This document shows, one piece after another, positions 1-8,810 of a DNA stretch of 64,000 bases (the stretch's first letter is position 1; each line of letters begins with the position of its first letter). The stretch comes from Catalinimonas alkaloidigena (lineage in GTDB: Bacteria; Bacteroidota; Bacteroidia; Cytophagales; Cyclobacteriaceae). The position numbers were made by a program, and so were the translations under genes. The stretch spans positions 6,887,001 to 6,951,000 of the forward strand of contig NZ_JAQFIL010000001.1 in NCBI RefSeq assembly GCF_029504655.1, written 5' to 3'. The notes beneath the pieces are model-generated. The model was not told the DNA's origin and searched no databases. It was given only the letters and a program-made list of their open reading frames with translations.

Positions 1-96
1 GCACATCCATTCCCTTAAGTAGTGAATGATATATACAATTACTTCTTTAAAAATGAAGTAAACGAATTTAGAATTTTACTGTTATGCTTTTTCCAC

Positions 97-128
97 AAAA
101 AAAGCCCTCCCTGAGCGGAAGAGCTTTT
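97..128 (-). terminator. Terminator of the peroxiredoxin gene
   Basis: Read on the minus strand, an AAAAGC-arm hairpin (with some G-U pairing) closes on GGAGGGCTTTT and runs straight into a T7 tract just after the peroxiredoxin stop codon. This is the form of an intrinsic terminator. The remaining bases before it (1-96) hold no gene that I can see. Confidence 0.6.
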
Positions 129-150
129 CCAGTTCAAGAATTTGTTCTAC

Positions 151-780
151 TTACTTCTTAGAGAGATATTCAGAAACACCTTCTTTTGTAGCCTTCATGG
201 CTTCTTTGCCTTCTTCCCAGTTTGCAGGGCAAACTTCACCATGCTTTTCTACATATTGCAGGGCATCTACCAGGCGAAGTGTTTCGTCAATATTTCTTCC
301 CAGCGGAAGGTCGTTGATGGTTTCGTGTCTTACAGTTCCTTCTTTGTCTATCAGGAACGTTCCACGATAAGCTACCGGCAGACCTTCAAAAATTAGCTCA
401 CCTTCATCGTCGTAATCGTATTCACCGGCCAGCACGCCAAATTTTCTGGCGACTATTTTGGCAGCGTCAGCGACAACAGGGTAAGTTACACCCTCAATAC
501 CACCCTCCTCCTGAGGAGTCATCATCCAGGCCAGGTGTGTTTCTTCGGTATCGCAAGAGCAGCCTACTACCGCTACATCGCGCTTCTCAAATTCTGCCAG
601 TTTTTCCTGAAAAGCCAGGATTTCTGTAGGACATACAAAGGTGAAATCTTTAGGGTAGAAGAAAAACGCAACGTATTTATTGCCGATATACTGATCAAGT
701 GAAAAGTTCTCAACGATTTCCTCACCATTGACAACCGCCGGTGCATTGATCAAAGGAGCTTTTTTTCCTACTAATGACAT
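151..780 (-). CDS. Peroxiredoxin, typical 2-Cys (AhpC/Prx1 family)
   Basis: A thiol peroxidase of 209 residues that would reduce hydrogen peroxide and organic hydroperoxides in the cytoplasm. The peroxidatic cysteine is Cys50 in FVCPTE, preceded by YPKDFT; the resolving cysteine is Cys184 in GEVCPANW, which defines the typical 2-Cys class. Length and the YLSKK-type C-terminal tail fit the AhpC/Prx1 group. It lies 48 bases downstream of a PerR-like Fur-family gene on the same strand, so the two probably form a peroxide-responsive operon. No AhpF-type reductase is next to it, so the electron donor (thioredoxin or other) is unknown. Family call is very secure. Confidence 0.95.
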   Translation of the reverse strand: MSLVGKKAPLINAPAVVNGEEIVENFSLDQYIGNKYVAFFFYPKDFTFVCPTEILAFQEKLAEFEKRDVAVVGCSCDTEETHLAWMMTPQEEGGIEGVTYPVVADAAKIVARKFGVLAGEYDYDDEGELIFEGLPVAYRGTFLIDKEGTVRHETINDLPLGRNIDETLRLVDALQYVEKHGEVCPANWEEGKEAMKATKEGVSEYLSKK

Positions 781-828
781 AGATAAAATTTAATTAAAAA
801 TGAATATTTGGTTTTACTTTATTTAGAA

Positions 829-1281
829 TCAATTGCTGATCTCTATTTCCTGTGCAGGATCTTCTTTTAAGCCGTTGATCTGCACATGAATGTTTTTGAT
901 CTTAAGATTTCTGATATTTTTCTTTTCAAAGTACTGCTGAATCAGCTGGTCCAGTTCCTCATCATGATAATCAATGATCTCCTGGGTATTGCTGCAATAA
1001 ATGTGGCTATGCTGCTCCATATTTACATCGTAGCGCATAAAACCTGCATCAGAAGCCACCTTTCCCGCCAACCCACTGCTCACAAAAGTATCCAGCGTTT
1101 TGTAGACTGTACCTAAAGAGATACTGGGATTTTGGGGCCGAACCACTTCAAAAATTCTTTCTGCAGTAGGATGCTGGTTCATAGTTTTGAGCAATGCCTG
1201 ATATACCACCATACGTTGCTGTGTCGCCTTCAGCCCCGCCCCACTCAGTATTTCACGTATGTCTTCCAACTGCTCTTTCAT
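829..1281 (-). CDS. Fur-family transcriptional regulator, PerR-like
   Basis: A 150-residue metal-dependent repressor. The N-terminal winged helix carries the family's HPTAERIFEVVR and SLGTVYKTLDTF recognition-helix signature, and a His-rich hinge (HSHIYC) follows. It probably represses the downstream peroxiredoxin gene and senses peroxide, as PerR does. One oddity is that the usual first structural CxxC zinc motif after HxHIYC reads YCSNTQ, so only one Cys remains, and there is no C-terminal CxxC. The protein therefore seems to lack the structural zinc site, a variation known in some Fur relatives. The PerR rather than Fur assignment rests mainly on the neighbour. Confidence 0.9.
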   Translation of the reverse strand: MKEQLEDIREILSGAGLKATQQRMVVYQALLKTMNQHPTAERIFEVVRPQNPSISLGTVYKTLDTFVSSGLAGKVASDAGFMRYDVNMEQHSHIYCSNTQEIIDYHDEELDQLIQQYFEKKNIRNLKIKNIHVQINGLKEDPAQEIEISN

Positions 1282-1521
1282 AAAGCTGCAAAGGTATATA
1301 TTCTATTCAATGGAGAAAATTTCTCAGGTAGAAATTTTTCTGCTTTAGTATTGAATGTTTTCATGCTCTACAAGCAAATCATTAGACCAAATGTTCCTGA
1401 AAAGGCTTATTTTTTGAAAATTTCGTATTCTGAATAAATGCTTTGAAGTTTTACGCCTTTTAATGCTATTTTTAGCTACCCCTCTCCTTCTCTTCCCCAG
1501 CCGAAAAATTATACATTTTAT

Positions 1522-1547
1522 CTTATTACGAAATAATTCGTAATAAG
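1522..1547. promoter_or_regulatory. Palindromic operator for the BlaI-type repressor
   Basis: A perfect inverted repeat: CTTATTACGAA, spacer ATAA, TTCGTAATAAG. It ends two bases before the ATG of the BlaI-like gene. BlaI/MecI proteins are dimeric and bind palindromes over their own promoters, so this is very probably the autoregulatory operator. Its position overlaps where the ribosome would load, so bound repressor could block late transcription steps as well as initiation. Confidence 0.8.
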
Positions 1548-1549
1548 CT

Positions 1550-1951
1550 ATGGGGAAGAAAAAAAATATCAAACCTTCAGAAAACGAGCTGGCTATTTTG
1601 CAAATCCTCTGGGAGAAAGGGCCAAGCACAGTGCGGGAGGTCAACGAACTGCTGAGCGTAGAAAAACCAACCGGCTATACCACTACCCTTAAATTTATGC
1701 AGATCATGCACGATAAGGGATTGCTGAGCCGCACGACCGAAGGTGCCAAAGGCCGCTCCCATATTTATAAGGCAGAAGTACAGGAGTCGCAGGTCAATAA
1801 CCACCTGCTGGACCAGTTTGTCAATCGTGTCTTCAAAGGTTCTACCAGCCAGTTGGTGATGCGGGCGCTGGGTAGAAAAACCCCCTCAGCCGAGGAGATA
1901 GAAGAGATCAAAAAGTTTTTGGATAAACTTGATAAAAGTGATGAATCATGA
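1550..1951 (+). CDS. BlaI/MecI/CopY-family transcriptional repressor
   Basis: A 133-residue winged-helix repressor. Residues about 8-75 hold the family signature: PSENELAILQILWEKGPSTVREV, then a TGYTTTLKFMQIMHDKGLLSR wing. The C-terminal part is the dimerisation helix, where BlaI is cleaved in classical systems. It overlaps the start of the M56 peptidase gene by four bases (ATGA), so the two are translationally coupled. Together they form a BlaI/BlaR1-type signal pair, common in Bacteroidota and often not linked to beta-lactams. No beta-lactamase lies next to it, so the target regulon is unknown. Confidence 0.93.
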   Translation: MGKKKNIKPSENELAILQILWEKGPSTVREVNELLSVEKPTGYTTTLKFMQIMHDKGLLSRTTEGAKGRSHIYKAEVQESQVNNHLLDQFVNRVFKGSTSQLVMRALGRKTPSAEEIEEIKKFLDKLDKSDES

Positions 1952-3162
1952 ATTTTTTAAGCTACTCTCCACAACTTCAGCGTGCTTCTGAAGCTCTCGG
2001 CATCACGCTCCTGCATTCACTCTGGCAGGGAATGCTGCTAATGGTAATACTCTGGTGCCTACTTCGCCTTATCCGTTACGAAAAAGCAAGCTTGCGCTTC
2101 ATCCTTGCTTTTAGCAGTCTCATGCTCATACTACTTGCCTTCAGCTCTACGCTTTATCATGAATGGGACAGCCTCAAACCTTTACCTGCTGTAAACCAAA
2201 GTTTTAGCACCCAGGCCATTGGTCAAGCTATAGAACTGATGGACTTGGAAGTCAGTACTCATTCCAGCCTCTGGGCTCAAATCAAAAGTGAAGTTTATAC
2301 TTTATTTTATCAACTGGCTGAAAATGCTAGCTTGCTAGCTAGTGCATGGCTTATAGGCAGTCTATTGTTCAGCTTTCGCCTGAGCCTGGGACTATGGCAA
2401 ATTCATCAACTCAAACAGAAGAAACAGGCTTTACCCGAATTCTGGAAAGCAAAATCATTGGAGTTACAGCAGGTTCTAGGCATTCGTCAAAAAGTTGAAA
2501 TCAGCACCAATGATACACTGGACAGCCCGCTTACTTTAGGCTGGCTCAAGCCAATGATTCTACTGCCTGCCAGCATGCTTACGGCCATGCCTGCTGAGCA
2601 GATAGAAAGCATATTGGTACACGAGCTGGCGCACATCCGTCGGCATGATTATCTGTGGAACCTGCTACAATCTGTAGCCGAAGTTATCCTTTTCTACCAT
2701 CCGGCATACTGGTACATCGCTTCAGTGCTGGAGCAGGAAAGTGAGCATGCCTGCGATGCGATTACCCTCAAAATCACCGGGCGACCACAGATCTATGCCC
2801 AGGCGCTTTTACAGGTGGCTTCTTTACGTACTACTATATCAACGGTTGGGCTTTCTACCCGGGACCGTGGCAAAGGGCGCTCCGGCTTTGCCGAAAGAAT
2901 TCGCAGAATCGTAGCGCCTCAGCAGAAAAAGAAAGGTGTGCAGCCCCTACCCTTCCTCCTCAGCTTCTGCCTGATCGGTTTTATGCTTTTTGCTTTTACC
3001 CTCAAAAATCCTTTTGAGGAGCAAGACCTGCCAGAGCAAGAAACTGAAACAGCAAGGGACACACTTTTGTATGCTCCTTATCTTCAGATCTTTGATGGTT
3101 ATGGACAGCAGATATTTAATGGTAATGGTGAGTCGGTGGTGAAAAGGGTGATTTTGAAGTAG
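1948..3162 (+). CDS. M56-family peptidase, BlaR1/MecR1-like membrane sensor
   Basis: An integral membrane zinc protease of 404 residues. Several transmembrane helices lie at about 20-40, 45-70 and 125-150. The cytoplasmic M56 metalloprotease domain has the HELAH zinc motif, followed by HPAYW and an ESEHACDA third-ligand region. A further membrane helix sits near residue 340 (FLLSFCLIGFMLFAF). In BlaR1 the protease inactivates BlaI after a signal. Here the region after the last helix is only about 50 residues and has no penicillin-binding sensor domain, so the stimulus cannot be a beta-lactam bound in the BlaR1 manner. It is coupled to the upstream repressor gene by a 4-base overlap. Confidence 0.92.
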   Translation: MNFLSYSPQLQRASEALGITLLHSLWQGMLLMVILWCLLRLIRYEKASLRFILAFSSLMLILLAFSSTLYHEWDSLKPLPAVNQSFSTQAIGQAIELMDLEVSTHSSLWAQIKSEVYTLFYQLAENASLLASAWLIGSLLFSFRLSLGLWQIHQLKQKKQALPEFWKAKSLELQQVLGIRQKVEISTNDTLDSPLTLGWLKPMILLPASMLTAMPAEQIESILVHELAHIRRHDYLWNLLQSVAEVILFYHPAYWYIASVLEQESEHACDAITLKITGRPQIYAQALLQVASLRTTISTVGLSTRDRGKGRSGFAERIRRIVAPQQKKKGVQPLPFLLSFCLIGFMLFAFTLKNPFEEQDLPEQETETARDTLLYAPYLQIFDGYGQQIFNGNGESVVKRVILK

Positions 3163-3550
3163 GTATTTGAATGAATTTTTACGAATTATGTGTTTATTCA
3201 AAACGACTTCTTGCTATATGAAAACAATTGTCATTCAGCATTGCATGCCACAAAAGAACCTTATTGGAATTTGCTAAAGGAGTAGCGCGAAGGAAATAAG
3301 AGTATATGTTATATGTCATTTTATTATCAAAAATCAGTTCAGTATTATTGATTTAAAAAGTTCCTACTGAATGACATCCGAAGCGTATTTGGTATAAACT
3401 ATATAGCTGCCTAAAAACGTATTGAAGAGCTTATTTGACCTAAAGCTTCAGGACTTACTTTTACTATGGTTGCAGTTTTATAGATGGTAAAGATGCCTAC
3501 GGCATGACATACACACACTGGATAAGGGTGAACGAACAATATGAAGCACT
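3163..3550. other. Intergenic, 388 bases, nothing recognised
   Basis: This lies between the converging M56 peptidase and galT genes. I see no RNA gene, repeat or credible small ORF, and no clear terminator hairpin. Confidence 0.5.
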
Positions 3551-4588
3551 CTATTTATAATGCCCCTTCGGCAAATTCCTCAATCTTTCTGCGCTGGACT
3601 CAGCGGTGATATCGCGCTGGGGGTCGCCCAGCATTTCGTAGCCCACCATAAATTTTTTGACCGTAGCGGAGCGTAACAGTGGCGGATAAAAGTGATGGTG
3701 AAAATGCCATTCCGTGTGCTCCAAGCCATCGGTAGGAGCCTGGTGAATACCCGCGGAATAGGGAAAAGAGGTCTCAAAAAGATTGTCGTACAAAATGGTG
3801 AGCTTTTTCAGTATCTCAGCATATGCCAGCTTTTCTTCTCCCGTAAACTGTAATATATTTTGCAGATGACGCTTGCTGATGATCATGGTCTCAAAGGGCC
3901 AGACCGCCCAGAAAGGAACTACGGCTACAAAATGCTCATTTTCCAGCACAATGCGTTCCTTTTCTTCCAGTTCCAGCTTCACATAATCTTCCAGCAGACT
4001 GCTGCCATTTTTTTGCAGATAATCTCCCTGATGCTTGCCTTCCAGCACCGGCTCCATAGGCACGGTACTTTGTGCCCAGATTTGCCCGTGGGGATGTGGA
4101 TTGCTACAGCCCATCATCTGTCCTTTGTTCTCAAAAATCTGCACGTAATTGATCTCAGGATGGCTTCCCAACTCCTCAAATTCCTTTTGCCACAGTTCCA
4201 CTACTTTTACGATTTCAGCAACTTCCATCTGGGGCAGTGTGAGGTCGTGGCGTGGAGAGAAGCAGATTACCCTACATATGCCTTTTTCACTTTGCGCTCT
4301 GAGCAGATTGCCTTTCTCTTCACTACCGCCAGGCACATCTTCTTTGAGCGCGGCAAAGTCGTTAGTAAATACAAAAGTACTTTCGTACTGCGGATTTTGC
4401 TCACCTCCTGCTCTGCTGTTGCCCGGACAGAGATAACATTTAGGATCATATTCCGGCCGCTTTTCCTCATCCAGCTTCTCTACCTGTCCCTGCCAGGGGC
4501 GCTTCATGCGGTGGGGCGAGACCAGTACATGCTCACCAGTGAGCGGATTATACCTTCTATGTGGATGCTCTTTTAAGTCAAAATCCAT
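3551..4588 (-). CDS. galT: Galactose-1-phosphate uridylyltransferase
   Basis: The Leloir-pathway enzyme that exchanges UMP between UDP-glucose and galactose 1-phosphate. It has 345 residues, the usual length. The active site NPHPHGQIW carries His165-Pro-His167, with His167 the expected nucleophile. Cys51 and Cys54 (CYLCPGN) match the zinc ligands of the E. coli enzyme. The second half holds the HQAPT and [11 protein letters not shown] motifs. It is the last gene of a minus-strand operon with galactokinase and an SSS transporter, which gives a complete import-and-phosphorylation route for galactose. No epimerase is present in the window. Confidence 0.96.
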   Translation of the reverse strand: MDFDLKEHPHRRYNPLTGEHVLVSPHRMKRPWQGQVEKLDEEKRPEYDPKCYLCPGNSRAGGEQNPQYESTFVFTNDFAALKEDVPGGSEEKGNLLRAQSEKGICRVICFSPRHDLTLPQMEVAEIVKVVELWQKEFEELGSHPEINYVQIFENKGQMMGCSNPHPHGQIWAQSTVPMEPVLEGKHQGDYLQKNGSSLLEDYVKLELEEKERIVLENEHFVAVVPFWAVWPFETMIISKRHLQNILQFTGEEKLAYAEILKKLTILYDNLFETSFPYSAGIHQAPTDGLEHTEWHFHHHFYPPLLRSATVKKFMVGYEMLGDPQRDITAESSAERLRNLPKGHYK

Positions 4589-4608
4589 AGGGCTAATGAT
4601 TATTGGAG

Positions 4609-4688
4609 AATGAATAATGATGAATTGCAGTAAACAAAATGGTAGTTGTTTCTAAACCTTTATCATTCTTCATTAGTCATTCTTCATT
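4609..4688. repeat. Inverted/direct AATGAAGAATGA-type repeats in the galT-galK gap
   Basis: The plus strand shows AATGAATAATGAT at 4609-4621 and its near-complement ATCATTCTTCATT at 4662-4674 (12 of 13 pair). A second TCATTCTTCATT follows at 4677-4688, reaching into the last codons of galK. These can fold into a stem with a loop of about 40 bases between galK and galT in the mRNA. This may be a processing or stabilising element, or a dispersed intergenic repeat; the sequence alone does not decide. Confidence 0.5.
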
Positions 4689-5830
4689 ACTTCTGTTCCG
4701 TTGACAATATCGCCGATATACACTTTCAGTTCACGACGAAACTTTTGCTGGTACTCCTGCTCTATGTCCATGGTCATTTCAGCCAGGGCTTCCTCTTTTA
4801 CCAGATTAATAGTACAACCGCCAAAGCCGCCTCCCATCATGCGGGCTCCCAGCACGTTCTCATCATCGCGGGTCTGTTCTACCAGAAAATCCAGCTCTTC
4901 GCAGCTTACTTCATATGCTTTGCTCAGCCCCTCATGCGACTCATACATTTTTTGCCCAAAGCCTGACAAGTCATCATTTTGAAGCAAGCGGCAGGCTTCT
5001 TCTACTCTGGCATTTTCTTCAACCACATAACGACAGCGGCGATATACTACTTCATCCATCATAGTACGAAAACGGGTGAGCATATCCATATCCACATCGC
5101 GCAGGCTTTTGATATCCAACTCCTGCTCCTTCAGGCGCTGCACACCTTCTTCACACTGCTGCCGGCGGGTATTGTATTCTGAAGAAGCCAGGGAATGACT
5201 GATATTGGTATCCAGCAATACTATTTTGTGTCCGCTGATCTTGAAGGGAATCATCTCATACTCCAGGGAGCGGCAATCCAGCTTGATTACCTGATGACGC
5301 TGACCAAATAAATTGGCAAACTGGTCCATGATACCGCATTGTACGCCCACATACTCATTCTCTGACTTTTGGGATAGCTTGGCAATACTTAGTCTATCAA
5401 GGCCCAATGCAAACACGTGGTTAAGCGCGGTAGCCAGGCCACATTCCAGCGCTGCAGAAGAGGACATCCCTGCTCCTCGAGGAATATCTCCTCCAAATAC
5501 ACAGTCAAAACCTCCTACAGACAGGCCCTGCTTTTGCAGCTGGTCAATAATTCCCAGAATGTAATTGACCCAGGCATGTTCAGAGCGCTGAAAGGCTTCC
5601 GGATCAAAGTCTACACTTTCCCGCATATCATATGAATATACCCGGCAACGGGAGTGGTCGTTGGGTGCCAGGGCAAAGATCATGTCCTTGTTGATGGCTG
5701 CCGGAAGCACAAAACCCTCATTATAATCAGTATGTTCTCCTATAAGGTTGACCCTGCCCGGGGAACGCACCAGGCTTGGCTCTTTCTCATAGAGTTCTAA
5801 AAATTTGTTTCTAATAATGGAAGCATCCAT
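4673..5830 (-). CDS. galK: Galactokinase
   Basis: A GHMP kinase that makes galactose 1-phosphate from galactose and ATP. It has 385 residues. The galactokinase signature PGRVNLIGEHTDYN lies at about 24-37, and the GHMP ATP-binding loop (GDIPRGAGMSSSAALE) near 110-125. The C-terminal motif LGARMMGGGFGGC completes the fold. It is 10 bases downstream of the transporter gene and upstream of galT, so all three are co-transcribed. Assignment is secure. Confidence 0.97.
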   Translation of the reverse strand: MDASIIRNKFLELYEKEPSLVRSPGRVNLIGEHTDYNEGFVLPAAINKDMIFALAPNDHSRCRVYSYDMRESVDFDPEAFQRSEHAWVNYILGIIDQLQKQGLSVGGFDCVFGGDIPRGAGMSSSAALECGLATALNHVFALGLDRLSIAKLSQKSENEYVGVQCGIMDQFANLFGQRHQVIKLDCRSLEYEMIPFKISGHKIVLLDTNISHSLASSEYNTRRQQCEEGVQRLKEQELDIKSLRDVDMDMLTRFRTMMDEVVYRRCRYVVEENARVEEACRLLQNDDLSGFGQKMYESHEGLSKAYEVSCEELDFLVEQTRDDENVLGARMMGGGFGGCTINLVKEEALAEMTMDIEQEYQQKFRRELKVYIGDIVNGTEVMKND

Positions 5831-5840
5831 AAAAAATAGG

Positions 5841-7487
5841 TTACCAATAAATAATATATAAAGCTGCCAAAATACCGATAATTAACAAAGCACCTACATT
5901 AAACTTACGGCTGGTTTTGAACAGATCGTAAGAAAGCTCAATAGAATTAGGCTGATCCTTGCCGGATTGTACCAGGCTAATGACGATCATTAAAGTAGCT
6001 AGTATCAGGAAAACCACGCCCATCCTGTCAATGAAAGGAAGCTCAGGGAAAAAGAACGCTAATGCAGCCGATAGCGGAATGGTGAGAATAGCGGCAGTAA
6101 GTGCGGCATCCGGGGTAGTTTTTTTCCAGAATACGCCAAACACAAAGATCACAAACACGCCGGGCGATACATAGCCGGTGTATTCCTGTATGTACTGAAA
6201 TACCTGACCCAGTCCTTGTAGGGCTGGAGCTACCAGACAAGCGATAATAAATGAGACTACCACCACGATACGGCCCATGCGTACCAGCGAGTGCTCCGAA
6301 GCATTCTTATTAATATAATTACGGTAGATGTCCATAGTAAATATTGTAGAAGTACTGTTTGCCATAGATGCCAGCGACGATACAATGGCAGCGGTAAGCG
6401 CGGCAAAAGCTACTCCTTTCATACCATTAGGTAGAAGGCTAAGTAATGATGGGTATGCTCTGTCGGGAACGATAAAGCCAGTATCAGGATCAGTCATAAT
6501 ATTGGTAAAATCACCGCCCATTGCGTCATTCTGAACAATGACAAAGGCAGCAATACCGGGAATAACGACAATCAGAGGAATTAATAATTTCAGTATTCCT
6601 GCGAATACTACGCCCCGCTGAGCATGATCCAGGTTCTTAGCTGCCAATGCCCGCTGGGTAATATACTGATTGAACCCCCAGTAACTTAAGTTTACAATCC
6701 ACATTCCACCAATGAGTACACTTATGCCGGGCAGCATCTGATAGGCATCGGTGGTACCTCCCTGCCCATCGGTGATCATAAAGCCTTCTTCCAGAATCAT
6801 GTGAAAGTGGTCGGGGGCTTCATTTCGAAGTCGTGCCAAGCCTCCAAATATATCTCCGTCTCCTACAATATCCAGTGCCAGATAAGTCGTAGCCAAACCT
6901 CCTAATACCAGGAATATCACCTGTACTACATCCGTCCAGGCTACTGCCATCAATCCACCATAGATAGAGTACAATAAAGCAAATAGCGCCAGGCCTATGA
7001 TGGCGTAAATCAGATCAACTCCCAGTACGGTCTCTATACTTAAAGCACCCAGGTAGATGACTGAGGTAAGGTTTACAAATACATAGACGAGCAGCCAGAA
7101 GATAGCCATAAACGTGCGCACAGTATCATTATATCTGTCTGCCAGAAACTGAGGCATGGTGTAGATTCCCTTCTTGATGTAGATTGGCAGGAAAAATTTA
7201 CCTACGACCAGCAGGGTGGCGGCCGCCATCCACTCATAAGTTGAGATTGCCAAACCTAGTGCATACCCTGAACCCGACATACCAATAAACTGCTCTGCTG
7301 AAATATTGGAAGCGATCAGCGATGCCCCTACTGCCCACCAGGGTAAAGACCGGCTGGCCAGAAAGTAGTCTTGTGAGTCTTTTTCGTGCCCTTTTTTATC
7401 TCTTGAAACCCAAAGGCCTAAGCCGATGATAAAGAGGCAGTAGCCAATGAACACTCCAAAGTCTAATGCGGAAAATCCCATGTGCAA
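5841..7487 (-). CDS. Sodium/solute symporter, SSS family, probably galactose transporter
   Basis: A 548-residue membrane protein with about 13-14 hydrophobic segments, matching the SGLT-type members of the solute:sodium symporter family. The N-terminal YFLASRSLPWWAVGASLIASNISAEQFIGMSGSGYA region is the typical substrate/sodium-site helix 1 area of SGLTs, and AALTAAIVSSLASMANSTSTIFTMDIY is the family's late signature with the sodium-binding serines. It is the first gene of the gal operon, so galactose or a galactoside is the likely substrate. The family also carries glucose, sialic acid and others, so the substrate is inference from context. Confidence 0.92.
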   Translation of the reverse strand: MHMGFSALDFGVFIGYCLFIIGLGLWVSRDKKGHEKDSQDYFLASRSLPWWAVGASLIASNISAEQFIGMSGSGYALGLAISTYEWMAAATLLVVGKFFLPIYIKKGIYTMPQFLADRYNDTVRTFMAIFWLLVYVFVNLTSVIYLGALSIETVLGVDLIYAIIGLALFALLYSIYGGLMAVAWTDVVQVIFLVLGGLATTYLALDIVGDGDIFGGLARLRNEAPDHFHMILEEGFMITDGQGGTTDAYQMLPGISVLIGGMWIVNLSYWGFNQYITQRALAAKNLDHAQRGVVFAGILKLLIPLIVVIPGIAAFVIVQNDAMGGDFTNIMTDPDTGFIVPDRAYPSLLSLLPNGMKGVAFAALTAAIVSSLASMANSTSTIFTMDIYRNYINKNASEHSLVRMGRIVVVVSFIIACLVAPALQGLGQVFQYIQEYTGYVSPGVFVIFVFGVFWKKTTPDAALTAAILTIPLSAALAFFFPELPFIDRMGVVFLILATLMIVISLVQSGKDQPNSIELSYDLFKTSRKFNVGALLIIGILAALYIIYW

Positions 7488-7786
7488 ATTTGTTAAGTAG
7501 TTTGGTTTTTGTTAGTCCGTTCTACAAGTATAATAATTTTAATGTTGTATTACTCGTTTGATGGTTTGCATCATCAGGATTAAACTTTTACTAAAGACAG
7601 GAGTGGTATTTACTTGGAGGATGAGGGGACAAAATCAAAGTTTTCTCTCCTGCGTTGTAAAATAATAAGACCGACAAATAATAAGATTCTTTAGCATTTT
7701 TGTGAAGTCCTTTGGCAAAGCAAAATCGCCAAGAAGATAGGCTTGTCTAATTATATATCTACAATTTCTGTCAGAGCACCAAAATA
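7488..7786. promoter_or_regulatory. Divergent regulatory region between the gal operon and the MORN-repeat gene
   Basis: A 299-base AT-rich gap that must hold the promoters for both directions. A small dyad TGATG...CATCA occurs around 7559-7577 (within gatggtttgcatcatca) and could be a repressor half-site pair for the gal operon. This is a weak suggestion. No small ORF is evident. Confidence 0.35.
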
Positions 7787-8422
7787 TTGACAATAATGAC
7801 AATGCTTTTCCGCCTCATTTGGCTTGTTAACATAGTAGTTCTGCTAAATACGCCTCTCCAGGCTCAGTTGCAGAAAGAATATTACGATAACGGCCAACTA
7901 AAATCTTCCGGACAACTTGCTGAAGGCCAGAAAACTGGTGAGTGGTCTTATTACTACCCTGATGGAACTCTTAATGCTATTGAGCATTATCGGGAAGGGC
8001 AAATACACGGAGAAATAAAGTACTATGACTTTAATGGGCACCTGGAAGCAATAGAAAACTGGCGGCTGGGCCAGCAGGAAGATAGTTCGTACTATTATTA
8101 CCCTGACGGGCAAGTGGAGAAGAAGGGTATGTTCAGAGGTGGGCTTTATGAGGGAAAATGGTTTTTTTTCTATGAAGATGGTACTCCCAAGCGTATCGGC
8201 TATTATCAGGATGGCTTACCATCAGGAGAGTGGATCTTTTATCAGGAAAATGGTGAACTCCTGCAGGAAGGAACTTTTGAGCAGGGTCAGGAACAAGGAA
8301 AGTGGAAATTTTATAACAAAAAAGGGCGCCTGGAGTACATCGGCCAATATACTGAAGGTGAACGCACAGGAGACTGGTACTATGTAGACAAGAAAGGACG
8401 AAAAGAGAAGGTTGATTATTGA
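7787..8422 (+). CDS. Secreted MORN-repeat protein (YwqK-type)
   Basis: A 211-residue protein with a likely signal peptide (about residues 1-26, ending in PLQAQ). About seven MORN-type repeats follow, of the form YYPDGxLxxxxxYxxGxxxGEWxxY, from about residue 30 to the end. Such repeats build an extended beta-sheet surface. The family is often labelled 'toxin-antitoxin system YwqK antitoxin', but nothing here resembles a toxin partner, so that label would mislead. Function unknown; probably periplasmic or surface exposed. ATG choice at 7787 fits the signal peptide (MTIMTMLFRLIWLVNIVVLL). Confidence 0.8.
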   Translation: MTIMTMLFRLIWLVNIVVLLNTPLQAQLQKEYYDNGQLKSSGQLAEGQKTGEWSYYYPDGTLNAIEHYREGQIHGEIKYYDFNGHLEAIENWRLGQQEDSSYYYYPDGQVEKKGMFRGGLYEGKWFFFYEDGTPKRIGYYQDGLPSGEWIFYQENGELLQEGTFEQGQEQGKWKFYNKKGRLEYIGQYTEGERTGDWYYVDKKGRKEKVDY

Positions 8423-8432
8423 TGAATAAAAC

Positions 8433-8810
8433 TCATCTGTCTCTACTCCAGATTACTTTCAGCTCCCTGATTTTCTTTTCTTCCTCCGGCTCGCAAACGA
8501 ATACAGCCTCACCTTCACAGTTGTACACAGCCTTACCTGCGCAGGTACAGCACAAAGCTCCGCTCACCTGAATGATAAAAACGCTCTCCCCCTGATAGAG
8601 GCCTTGTACTATCTGATATACCTGGCAATAATCACTCCCAGGATTGTTTTTATACTCATCTACAATCTCTTTGAGCCAGGGAAGTTCTTCCAGAGGCTTA
8701 TCTACCCCACAAGCATTAGAAACAATCACTTCCTCACCATTATCAAAATCAATCTCCTGACAAGCCAAAGTCAACAGTAGAATGGGTAACAGTAGAAAGA
8801 GTCTACTCAT
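8433..8810 (-). CDS. Small Cys-rich lipoprotein, DUF6970-like
   Basis: 125 residues with a lipoprotein signal peptide ending LLTLAC, so Cys17 would be lipidated. The mature part has DYCQVYQI, then CCTCAGKAVYNC and VCEPEEEKK, giving several conserved-looking cysteines in an oxidising compartment. It resembles a family of short Bacteroidota lipoproteins of unknown role (DUF6970). It is convergent with the MORN-repeat gene, with a 10-base gap. Confidence 0.65.
   Translation of the reverse strand: MSRLFLLLPILLLTLACQEIDFDNGEEVIVSNACGVDKPLEELPWLKEIVDEYKNNPGSDYCQVYQIVQGLYQGESVFIIQVSGALCCTCAGKAVYNCEGEAVFVCEPEEEKKIRELKVIWSRDR

Noticed and set aside
1948..3162. A true beta-lactam resistance sensor (BlaR1 with penicillin-binding domain)
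   Set aside because: The protein ends about 50 residues after the last membrane helix, and no SxxK penicillin-binding motif set or beta-lactamase gene is present.
3860..4576. 238-residue plus-strand ORF opposite galT
   Set aside because: Fully antisense to a conserved enzyme gene with intact motifs; composition is typical of a shadow frame.
7787..8422. An antitoxin label for the YwqK-type MORN protein
   Set aside because: It has a signal peptide and no neighbouring toxin; the label comes from a family name only.
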